Shown here piece by piece: positions 35,963 through 43,000 of a stretch of DNA of 64,000 nucleotides (position 1 is the first letter of the stretch; every line of letters begins with the position of its first letter). Location of the stretch: positions 496,077 to 560,076 of the forward strand of contig NZ_LR733284.1 of NCBI RefSeq assembly GCF_902506375.1, in the 5' to 3' direction. The position numbers and the translations under genes were made by a program. The notes under the pieces are model-generated. The model was not told the DNA's origin. It saw nothing but the letters and a program-made list of their open reading frames with translations, and did not search any database. The DNA is from Microbacterium sp. 8M. Its GTDB lineage: Bacteria; Actinomycetota; Actinomycetes; Actinomycetales; Microbacteriaceae.

Positions 35963-36925
35963 TCAGGATCCGACGGTGACGGCGATCGTGTGCCAGCCCG
36001 TCGCGCCGTCGGGTGCCGGGGGAGCGGTGTCGGCGGTCTGCACGGTGCCGTCGGCACTCGTCGCGCGGCAGCGGATCGTGTGCTGTCCCGCTGTCGCACG
36101 CCAGTGCAGCCGCCACTGCACCCAGGTGTCGGCGGAGATCGCGGGCGCGAGCTCGGCGCGCTGCCACGGCCCGCCGTCGACCTGCACCTCGACTGCGGAG
36201 ACGCCGACGTGCGGCTGCCAGGCGATGCCGGCGATGACGGTGTCGCCGGCGGGGACCGTGCGGCCGGAGCGGGGCACGTCGATGCGCGACTCCAGCTTGA
36301 TCGGGCCCCGGGCGGACCAGCCGCGCGAGGTCCAGTAGGCCGTGGCGCGGTCGAACCGGGTGACCTCGAGGTCGGTGACCCACTTCGTCGCCGAGACGTA
36401 GCCGTACAGCCCCGGCACCACCATGCGCACGGGGAAGCCGTGCTCGACCGGGAGCGGCTCGCCGTTCATGCCGATCGCGAGCAGCGCGTTGCGGTCGTCG
36501 GTGAGCGCGTCGAGAGGAGTGCCCGCGGTGAACCCGTCGGCGGAGGTGGAGAGCACCATGTCGGCGTCGGCCGCGGGCCGCGCCTTCGCGAGCAGCTCGC
36601 GGATCGGATACCCGAGCCACATCGCGTTGCCGATGAGGTCGCCGCCGACCTCGTTCGACACGCAGGACAGCGTGGCAGGGGCCTCCACGAGGGGGAGCGC
36701 GAGCAGCTCGTCCCAGGTGAGCGTGACCTCGTGCGCGACCAGGCCGTGGATCCGCAGCCGCCAGCGCGTCGGATCCACCTGGGGCACGACGAGCGCCGTG
36801 TCGATGCGGTAGAAGTCTGCGTTGGGGGTGATCAGCGGGCTGAGCCCGTCGACCTTCAGCGCCGCGCCGGCGGGGATCGGCGCCGCGGGCACGGCCGGCT
36901 TCGGCAGACGCAGGGCGCTGCGCAC
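35963..36925 (-). CDS. Molybdopterin-dependent oxidoreductase, catalytic part of an interrupted gene
   Basis: This reading frame holds the complete sulfite-oxidase-like catalytic domain. GLSPLITPNADFYRIDTALVVPQVDP opens the molybdopterin fold, ATLSCVSNEVGGDLIGNAMW carries the cysteine that should ligand molybdenum, and HGFPVRMVVPGLYGYVSATKWV is the second conserved block. The C-terminal 100 residues are the Mo-co dimerisation Ig-like domain. Related actinobacterial proteins have an N-terminal membrane module joined directly to this domain. Here the frame continues upstream through RRRFLAWTGATAALGILA but has no ATG, GTG or TTG before a TAA at 37168-37166. The only standard start is GTG 36925. 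The membrane module lies beyond, in another frame, so the gene is broken or split. Confidence 0.85.
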   Translation of the reverse strand: MRSALRLPKPAVPAAPIPAGAALKVDGLSPLITPNADFYRIDTALVVPQVDPTRWRLRIHGLVAHEVTLTWDELLALPLVEAPATLSCVSNEVGGDLIGNAMWLGYPIRELLAKARPAADADMVLSTSADGFTAGTPLDALTDDRNALLAIGMNGEPLPVEHGFPVRMVVPGLYGYVSATKWVTDLEVTRFDRATAYWTSRGWSARGPIKLESRIDVPRSGRTVPAGDTVIAGIAWQPHVGVSAVEVQVDGGPWQRAELAPAISADTWVQWRLHWRATAGQHTIRCRATSADGTVQTADTAPPAPDGATGWHTIAVTVGS

Positions 36926-37070
36926 CGTGGTGACCGCGACGGATCCGGCCCGCCCGGCGGTGGCCGCGACGGTCGCGAGGATCCCGAGGGCGGCCGTCGC
37001 GCCGGTCCACGCGAGGAAGCGCCGGCGGGACGGTCCGTCCGGCTCGGTCGATGGAGCGGCGTCGACGGAC

Positions 37071-37144
37071 GGTGAGACTGCATCTGCGCGACGAGACTGC
37101 AGCAGAGGACGGCTGTCTCGTCGCGCAGGTGCAGTCTCGCGGTC
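37071..37144. repeat. Family II nested palindrome, copy B, inside the interrupted gene
   Basis: Outer arms GTGAGACTGCA and TGCAGTCTCGC, inner arms CGCGACGAGAC and GTCTCGTCGCG. It ends 6 bp before the left 95-bp inverted repeat, so the two together form the insertion that separates the membrane and catalytic parts. Confidence 0.85.
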
Positions 37145-37150
37145 GGGGAG

Positions 37151-37245
37151 GATTCCGCGAACTTCTTACGAATCCGTGATCTCCGCGCCGCCCGCCCCCG
37201 CGCGGTTCCTACGCTGAGGTCATGATCGGATCCGCGTGGCGCGGC
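37151..37245. repeat. 95-bp perfect inverted repeat, left arm
   Basis: Identical over all 95 bases to the reverse complement of 37621-37715. It contains the promoter region and an ATG (37222) followed by eight codons (MIGSAWRG) on the plus strand, facing into the 375-bp segment. In its present place it interrupts the oxidoreductase gene. Confidence 0.93.
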
Positions 37246-37620
37246 GACGACGCCGGCCACGAGCGCGGGCAGCCACGAGAGCGCCACGGCGCCGGCGCGC
37301 AGCGGCGCCAGCAGGGCGACCGCCGCGCCGAGCACCACGAGACCGGCGACGCCGACACGGCGCCAGCGCCGTTCGCACACGCCGAGCGCGCCCGCGACGA
37401 CGACGAGCACCACGGCGATCCCGGTGAGCAGCGCCGCCTTGTCCCCCGTGCCGAACAGGGCGATCGCGGTGTCCTTCGCCCACGCCGGCGCGGCGTCGAT
37501 GAGCACGCCGCCGACGACCGCGAACGGGCTGGACTGCGGCGCCACCAGCGTCGCGACGAGCTCGCCCGCACCGATGCCGAGCAGCGCGGCGGCGAGCCCT
37601 GCGGCGGCCGCTCGCGCCCT

Positions 37621-37715
37621 GCCGCGCCACGCGGATCCGATCATGACCTCAGCGTAGGAACCGCGCGGGGGCGGGCGGCGCGGAGATCACGGATTCGTAA
37701 GAAGTTCGCGGAATC
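37621..37715. repeat. 95-bp perfect inverted repeat, right arm
   Basis: This arm is probably the original, because it carries the natural promoter and start (ATG 37644) of the oxidoreductase on the minus strand, between that gene and the stop of the MFS gene. It matches 37151-37245 inverted with no mismatch. Confidence 0.93.
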
Positions 37716-37724
37716 GGATCCGGT

Positions 37725-39107
37725 TCACTCGTCATCCGCGCCGCGGCGGCGCTCCGGCAGGGTGTCGCGCGGCGACGTCGCCTCCTCCGTGCGGATCGGC
37801 GTGGTCGCGCTGGTGATCGGCGGTGTGGCGGCGCGCTCCATCGCATCCACGACGCGCAGGGGGCGGGTCTCGTCGAGGGTGAGCAGGAAGCGCGCGTTCT
37901 CACGGCGGTGCAGGCGGCCGGAGTACATCATCCAGCCCGCACCGATGGCGAAGGCGAGCAGGCCCGCCGCCGCGCCGACCGTGATCGCGGCGCGCGGTCC
38001 GAAGGCGTCGGCCACCCGGCCGGCGATCGGAGCGCCGATCGGGGTCGCGCCCATCACGACCGCCATGTACAGCGCGAGCACCCGCCCGCGCAGGGCAGGA
38101 TCCGTCGTGGTCTGCACGTAGCCGTTCGCGGTGGTGAGCATCGTGACGGTGGAGAAGCCGACGAAGACCAGGGTGATCGCGTAGGCGACGTAGGTCGGCA
38201 TCTGCGCCGAGATGAGCGACGCGACCCCGAACCCGCCCGCGGCGAGCATGAGCACGCGCACGCGCGCGCGGTCGCGTCGCGCGGCCAGCAGGGCGCCGGT
38301 GAGGGATCCGATCGCGAGCACAGAGCTGAGCACGCCGTAGCCGTCCGCCTGCCGGTGGAACTCCAGCGCCATCGTGGAGGCGAAGATCGGGAAGTTCATG
38401 CCGAACGCGCCGATGAGGAACACCATGACGAACACGACCATCAGATCCGGCCGGCTGCGCACGTAGCGCAGGCCCACGAGGAGCCCGCCCGCCCGCCGGT
38501 TCTTCGGACGCGGGATGAGCTCGCGGGTGCGGATGAGCAGCAGCGCCACGATCATCGCGAGGAACGTCGCCGCGTTCGCGACGAACACCCACCCGGATCC
38601 GAGCGCGACGATCGCGAGCCCGCCGACCGCGGGCCCGATCAGCCGGGCCATGTTGAAGGAGGCCGAGTTCAGGGCGACGGCGTTCGACGCGTTCTCCATC
38701 GAGACCATGTCGGACACGAAGGCCTGCCGCGCAGGGGCATCGAACGCGTTCGCGATGCCGAAGCAGGCCGCGAAGGCCAGCATCAGCGGGAGCGTCATCA
38801 CGTGCGTGAGCAGCAGCACGGCGACGCACAGCGCGAGCACCATGAGCGTCGACTGCGTGACGAGCAGGATCCGCCTCCGGTCGAACCGGTCGGCGACGCG
38901 GCCGGTGAGCCCGACCAGCACCAGGGGAGGGCCGAACTGCAGCGCCATCGTGGCGCCCATCGCGGTGGCGTCGTTGTGGGTGAGCTCGGTCAGCACCACC
39001 CAGTCCTGCGCGGTGGACTGCATCCAGCCGCCGATGTTCGAGATGATCGCGCCGAAGAACCAGATCCGGTAGTTGAACGCCGAGAAAGAGCGGAACATCT
39101 GGCTCAC
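37725..39107 (-). CDS. MFS transporter, EntS-like exporter
   Basis: A 460-residue protein with about 12 membrane helices. FSAFNYRIWFFGAIISNIGGWMQ at the N-terminus and GRVADRFDRRRILL in the first cytoplasmic loop are typical of the enterobactin-exporter-like DHA3 branch. VSDMVSMENASNAVALNSASFNMARLIGPAVGG is the usual fifth-helix region. It probably exports a drug or siderophore-like molecule. Its start overlaps the stop of the MarR gene, so that regulator most likely controls it. The C-terminal 60 residues are cytoplasmic and charged. Confidence 0.9.
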   Translation of the reverse strand: MSQMFRSFSAFNYRIWFFGAIISNIGGWMQSTAQDWVVLTELTHNDATAMGATMALQFGPPLVLVGLTGRVADRFDRRRILLVTQSTLMVLALCVAVLLLTHVMTLPLMLAFAACFGIANAFDAPARQAFVSDMVSMENASNAVALNSASFNMARLIGPAVGGLAIVALGSGWVFVANAATFLAMIVALLLIRTRELIPRPKNRRAGGLLVGLRYVRSRPDLMVVFVMVFLIGAFGMNFPIFASTMALEFHRQADGYGVLSSVLAIGSLTGALLAARRDRARVRVLMLAAGGFGVASLISAQMPTYVAYAITLVFVGFSTVTMLTTANGYVQTTTDPALRGRVLALYMAVVMGATPIGAPIAGRVADAFGPRAAITVGAAAGLLAFAIGAGWMMYSGRLHRRENARFLLTLDETRPLRVVDAMERAATPPITSATTPIRTEEATSPRDTLPERRRGADDE

Positions 39108-39550
39108 AGCTCGGCCAGCTTCCGCATCAGGATGCTCGCCCGGTGCAGCAGGTCCAGCTCGTCGACGGTGAAGTCGAGCTCGGTGATCTCGGCCATGAGC
39201 AGGCGGGTGCGACGCTCGAAGGTCTCCGCCACCACTTGCTCGCCGGCCGGGGTGATCTCGACGTGCACGCGGCGCCGGTCCTGGTCGTCCGGGATCCGAG
39301 TGACGTAGCCCTGCTCCTCGAGCCCTGTCACGAGCGAGCTCATCGTGGGGGCGGTCACGCGCTCGCGATCGGCGAGGGCGGTGAGGGAGTGCCTCCCGTG
39401 CGCGCGCAGTGCCGCCAGCGCGCCGAGCTGGGCGTCGCTCATCGCGATGTTGCGGCTGTCCACGGCGCGCACCGAGCGCAGGCGGCGGGCGAGACGGAAC
39501 GTGGCGAGGCGCAGTTCGGTCGCGGTCTCGTGCAGTCTCTCGTCATCCAT
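39104..39550 (-). CDS. MarR-family regulator of the MFS exporter
   Basis: A 148-residue MarR protein. SDAQLGALAALRAHGRHSLTALADRERVTAPTMSSLVTGLEEQGY is the winged helix-turn-helix, and IPDDQDRRRVHVEITPAG the wing. The stop codon overlaps the MFS start (ATGA). A small inverted repeat is found immediately upstream, as expected for autoregulation. Confidence 0.92.
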   Translation of the reverse strand: MDDERLHETATELRLATFRLARRLRSVRAVDSRNIAMSDAQLGALAALRAHGRHSLTALADRERVTAPTMSSLVTGLEEQGYVTRIPDDQDRRRVHVEITPAGEQVVAETFERRTRLLMAEITELDFTVDELDLLHRASILMRKLAEL

Positions 39551-39552
39551 CG

Positions 39553-39571
39553 CTTAGATAGCCTAACTAAG
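39553..39571. promoter_or_regulatory. MarR operator candidate
   Basis: CTTAG-ATAGCCTAA-CTAAG is an AT-rich inverted repeat starting 3 bp upstream of the marR start, overlapping where the promoter should be. Confidence 0.5.
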
Positions 39572-39668
39572 TTTCTGGAGAATCGGATCCGGATCCGCCC
39601 ACGCCGCACGCACGTCATCCGCCGACGCCGAACCGCGGGCGCGGCGCCGGATCCGTAGACTCGGGGGC

Positions 39669-40538
39669 ATGGCTGAGTCCCGCACCGCCGAGTTCACCGA
39701 CGCACACGGCATCGCGATCGTCTACGACGTGCATCCGGTCCCCGACGGCGTGACCCCGAGAGGCGTCGTGCAGCTGCTGCACGGCGTGGGGGAGCACGCG
39801 GGGCGCTACGGCGCGCTGATCGCCGATCTCACCGCCGCCGGCTTCATCGTGTACGCGGACGATCACCGCGGTCACGGCCGGACCGGCATGAAGCAGCACG
39901 GCGACGCGTCCCGGCTCGGCAGGCTCGGCCCCGGGGGACTGCGCGCGGTCGTCGCCGACGAGTGGCAGCTCACCGAGCTGATCCGCACGGAGAACCCCGG
40001 GCTCCCGCTCGTGCTGCTGGGGCACTCCTGGGGATCGTTCCTGTCGCAGATGGTGCTCGATGCCCACCCCGACGCGTACGACGCGGTGATCCTCACGGGG
40101 ACCGCGCACCGCACGCCGCGCGACCTGAACTCCCTGCCGTTGAACGCCCGCTGGAAGGGGCCGGACGCTCACGGACTGGAGTGGCTGTCCCGCGATCCCG
40201 CGGTGTGGGCCGACTTCCGCGCCGACCCGCTCACCACCGAGGTGCCGCTGCTCAAGCTCTTCGGTCCGATCGAGGCCGCGCGCCTGTACGGCCGCCCGGG
40301 CAAGGACTACCCGAGGGACGTGCCGGTGCTGCTCATGGTCGGGCGCGACGACCCGGTCGGCGGACCGCGCAGCGTGCACCGCCTGGCCGACGACTACCGC
40401 AACCGCTCCGGCCTCAGCGACGTCACGACGCTGGTGTATCCGGACGCGCGCCACGAGATCTTCAACGAGCTGCAGCAGTCCGAGGTGCGGGCGGACCTGC
40501 TCGCCTGGCTCGACAAGCACGTCCCCGCGCGCGTCTGA
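39669..40538 (+). CDS. Alpha/beta hydrolase, monoacylglycerol-lipase-like
   Basis: A 289-residue serine hydrolase. VVQLLHGVGEHAGRY is the oxyanion region of monoacylglycerol lipases and lysophospholipases. DDHRGHGRTG follows, and the nucleophile elbow is GHSWGSFLSQ. The acid lies in MVGRDDPVGG and the catalytic His in DARHEIFNE. No signal peptide is seen, so it acts inside the cell, probably on acylglycerols or other esters. It stands alone, divergent from the MarR/MFS pair. Confidence 0.9.
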   Translation: MAESRTAEFTDAHGIAIVYDVHPVPDGVTPRGVVQLLHGVGEHAGRYGALIADLTAAGFIVYADDHRGHGRTGMKQHGDASRLGRLGPGGLRAVVADEWQLTELIRTENPGLPLVLLGHSWGSFLSQMVLDAHPDAYDAVILTGTAHRTPRDLNSLPLNARWKGPDAHGLEWLSRDPAVWADFRADPLTTEVPLLKLFGPIEAARLYGRPGKDYPRDVPVLLMVGRDDPVGGPRSVHRLADDYRNRSGLSDVTTLVYPDARHEIFNELQQSEVRADLLAWLDKHVPARV

Positions 40539-40635
40539 GCGGGCGGGCGGATCCCGGCGCGCACCGCCGTGCGGATACGTGCACAGGGGCCGGCCTGCGG
40601 ATCCGTGCGCGCACGCTGCCGCGTAGGCTGGAGCG

Positions 40636-41685
40636 GTGCACGGTGAGTACAAGGTTCCTGGCGGCAAGCTGGTCGTCGTCGACTTCGAGGTGACCGACGG
40701 TGCGATCGCCGATTTCCGGCTCGCGGGCGACTTCTTCCTCGAGCCGGACGACGCACTCGACGACATCAACGCCGCGGTGACCGGCCTCCCCGTCGAGACC
40801 GACGCCGCCGCCATCGCCGCCGCCGTGCGCGCGGCGCTCCCCGAGGGCGCCCAGCTCCTGGGACTCACCCCCGAGGCGGTCGGCACCGCCGTGCGCCGGG
40901 CCCTCGTGACCGCGCCCGGCTGGCGCGATTTCGACTGGGAGATCCTGCACGAGAAGGCGGTCTCCCCGCGCATGAACCTCGCCCTCGACGAGGTGCTCAC
41001 CACCCGGGTCGGCGAGGGGCGGCGCCGTCCCACCCTGCGGATCTGGGAGTGGGACGAGTCGGCGGTCGTGATCGGATCCTTCCAGTCCTACCGCAACGAG
41101 GTGGATCCGGCCGGTGCCGCCAAGCACGGGTTCGACGTCGTCCGGCGGATCTCCGGCGGCGGAGCGATGATGATGGCCGCGGGCCAGATCATCACCTACT
41201 CGCTGTACGTGCCCGCGTCGCTCGTGCAGGGCATGACCTTCGCAGACTCCTACGCGTTCCTCGACGACTGGGTGCTGCAGGCGCTGCGCTCGCTCGGGAT
41301 CGACGCCACCTACCAGCCGCTCAACGACATTGCCGGCCCGAGCGGCAAGATCGGCGGCGCCGCACAGAAGCGGCTCGCCAACGGCGGGGTGTTGCACCAC
41401 GCCACGCTCTCCTACGACATCGACGGCCAGATGATGACCGAGGTGCTGCGGATCGGCCGCGAGAAGCTCAGCGACAAGGGCACCGCCTCGGCAGCCAAGC
41501 GCGTGGATCCGCTGCGCAGCCAGACCGGCCTCAGCCGCGCCGAGATCATCGAGCGCTTCAAGGACACCTTCCGGTCGCTCACGAGCGCGGAGAACGGCAC
41601 GATCGCGGACGACGAGTACGCGGCGGCCGAGGAGCTGGTGCGCACCAAGTTCGGCACCGAGGCGTGGCTGCACAGGGTTCCGTGA
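40636..41685 (+). CDS. lplA: Lipoate-protein ligase A family protein
   Basis: A 349-residue protein with two domains in the order accessory-then-catalytic. Residues 1-95 (HGEYKVPGGKLVVVDFEV, FFLEPDDALDDINAAVTGLP) match the small C-terminal domain of LplA. Residues about 100-349 are the ligase: LRIWEWDESAVVIGSFQS, RRISGGGAMMMAAG and GKIGGAAQKR with the catalytic lysine. It should attach lipoate or octanoate to 2-oxoacid dehydrogenase and glycine cleavage proteins. The domain order, reversed relative to E. coli LplA, is seen in other Gram-positive and archaeal forms. GTG 40636 is the start. The DNA methyltransferase gene overlaps its stop. Confidence 0.85.
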   Translation: MHGEYKVPGGKLVVVDFEVTDGAIADFRLAGDFFLEPDDALDDINAAVTGLPVETDAAAIAAAVRAALPEGAQLLGLTPEAVGTAVRRALVTAPGWRDFDWEILHEKAVSPRMNLALDEVLTTRVGEGRRRPTLRIWEWDESAVVIGSFQSYRNEVDPAGAAKHGFDVVRRISGGGAMMMAAGQIITYSLYVPASLVQGMTFADSYAFLDDWVLQALRSLGIDATYQPLNDIAGPSGKIGGAAQKRLANGGVLHHATLSYDIDGQMMTEVLRIGREKLSDKGTASAAKRVDPLRSQTGLSRAEIIERFKDTFRSLTSAENGTIADDEYAAAEELVRTKFGTEAWLHRVP

Positions 41686-42806
41686 GCGGCTCGTCGGAGC
41701 CGGTCGCCGCGCCCGCGGGTCCCCCGGTCGCTGAGCCTGTCGAAGCGACCACGGCGGGTTCCCCGGTCGCTGAGCCTGTCGAAGCGCCCGCGGCGGGTTC
41801 CCCGGTCGCTGAGCCTGTCGAAGCGACCACGGCCCGCACGGCTGCTTCGACCCAGCCGGCGCTCGGCGCCGTCGAGATCGTGCACGGGGAGGCGCTCGAC
41901 GTCGCCCGCACCCTGCCCGACGCATCCTTCACCCTCGTCTACCTGGATCCGCCGTTCAACACCGGCCGCACGCAGGAGCGGCATGCCGTCTCCAGCCGTC
42001 GTGCCGACAGGCCTGCCGGCACGATTCAGGCTGACCGGGCCGGGGCCGGATCTGGGCCGGAATCGGCCGACGCGAGCGACTCCAGCCTGAACAGTGCCGT
42101 CGGGAAGGCGGCGACCGGGGCGCGCGAGATCAACCACGGCTTCCACGGGCACCGCTACGAGCGGGTGCGTGAGCTGCTGCACGCCTACGACGACCGCTTC
42201 GACGACTACGGCGACTTCCTCATGCCACGGCTGGAGGAGGCCTGGCGGCTGCTCGCCGACGACGGCACGCTGTACCTGCACCTCGACTACCGCGAGGCGC
42301 ACTACGCCAAGGTCATGCTCGACGCCGTGTTCGGCCGCGACTGCTTCCTGAACGAGATCATCTGGGCCTACGACTACGGAGCGAAGCCGCGCACCCGCTG
42401 GCCCACGAAGCACGACACGATCCTCGTCTACGTGAAGACCCCCGGCGGGCACGTGTTCAACGTCGACGACGTCGAGCGCGAGCCCTACATGGCGCCGAGC
42501 CTGGTCAGCGCCGCCAAGCGCGAGCGCGGCAAGCTCCCCACCGATGTGTGGTGGCACACGATCGTGCCCACCACGGGGCGTGAGAAGACCGGTTACCCGA
42601 CGCAGAAGCCCGAGGGGATCCTGCGCCGGATCGTGCAGGCGTCCAGCCGCCCCGGCGACCGGGTGCTCGACCTCTTCGCCGGATCCGGCACGACGGGCGC
42701 CGTCGCCGCGGCGCTCGGCCGCGACGCCCTGCTCGTCGACGTCAGCCCCGAGGCCGTACGCGTGATGCGGCAGCGGCTCCCGCACGCGACCGTGCGCGAG
42801 GGCTGA
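41682..42806 (+). CDS. Beta-class site-specific DNA methyltransferase (orphan)
   Basis: A 374-residue DNA amino-methyltransferase. The catalytic motif LVYLDPPFNTGRTQ (residues about 85-98) precedes the S-adenosylmethionine motif LDLFAGSGTTGAVAAALGRD near the C-terminus, which is the beta-class order (N6-adenine or N4-cytosine). WAYDYGAKPRTRWPTKHDTILVY and GYPTQKPEGILRRIV are typical. No restriction gene is adjacent. The first 60 residues are disordered and contain three in-frame family III repeats (PVAEPVEA). A second low-complexity stretch follows the catalytic motif (residues about 100-145). The GTG start overlaps the lplA stop. The recognition sequence is unknown. Confidence 0.88.
   Translation: MSGSSEPVAAPAGPPVAEPVEATTAGSPVAEPVEAPAAGSPVAEPVEATTARTAASTQPALGAVEIVHGEALDVARTLPDASFTLVYLDPPFNTGRTQERHAVSSRRADRPAGTIQADRAGAGSGPESADASDSSLNSAVGKAATGAREINHGFHGHRYERVRELLHAYDDRFDDYGDFLMPRLEEAWRLLADDGTLYLHLDYREAHYAKVMLDAVFGRDCFLNEIIWAYDYGAKPRTRWPTKHDTILVYVKTPGGHVFNVDDVEREPYMAPSLVSAAKRERGKLPTDVWWHTIVPTTGREKTGYPTQKPEGILRRIVQASSRPGDRVLDLFAGSGTTGAVAAALGRDALLVDVSPEAVRVMRQRLPHATVREG
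41718..41835. repeat. Three tandem family III repeats in the methyltransferase N-terminus
   Basis: Three copies of CGGTCGCTGAGCCTGTCGAA, 39 bp apart, keep the reading frame and encode PVAEPVEA each time. Confidence 0.85.
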
Positions 42807-42873
42807 GCTACCGCGTCGGGCGGCGCGAGACGCACCGCCCGACGCCGCGGAGTCGGTCGGTGATGTCGCCGCC

Positions 42874-42933
42874 GTTCAGGTCGCGATTTCTGCGGTTCCC
42901 GGCGCTGGTTGGCGCACTTTCTGCGACCTGAGC
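42874..42933. repeat. Family I palindromic repeat, copy 5
   Basis: Arms GTTCAGGTCGCGATTTCTGC and a degenerate TTTCTGCGACCTGAGC. It lies between two convergent genes, 67 bp from one stop and 67 bp from the other. Confidence 0.85.
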
Positions 42934-43000
42934 GTGGGGTGCGGCGGCTGGAGGCAAAGGGGCCGGGCGGCGCGGGGGCGCACCGCCCGCCGACGCTGTG

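Larger units (their letters stand above)
36856..37644 (-). pseudogene. Detached N-terminal membrane module of the molybdopterin oxidoreductase
   Basis: Reading starts at ATG 37644 inside the right 95-bp inverted repeat (MIGSAWRG). It gives about four hydrophobic segments (AAAAGLAAALLGIGAGELVA, GIAVVLVVVAGALGV, VGVAGLVVLGAAVALLAPL, ALSWLPALVAGVVAA) between residues 10 and 135. This is the expected membrane part of the oxidoreductase at 35963-36925. After VVAA the frame enters the left repeat backwards and then the family II palindrome, giving basic, non-membrane residues until 36856. It never joins the catalytic frame, which is offset by one base and stopped by TAA. The membrane module could still be made alone with an abnormal tail. 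Confidence 0.75.

Noticed and set aside
37222..38121. Plus-strand gene starting at the left inverted-repeat ATG
   Set aside because: It is antisense to membrane-module and MFS coding DNA and has no protein-like pattern; an antisense RNA is possible but not a protein.
41718..41835. Three equally spaced repeats as a mini-CRISPR
   Set aside because: The 39-bp period is coding (PVAEPVEA), the spacers are near-identical, and no cas genes are present.
41682..42806. Restriction-modification system
   Set aside because: Neighbours are lipoate ligase and a PHP hydrolase; no endonuclease or specificity gene is adjacent.
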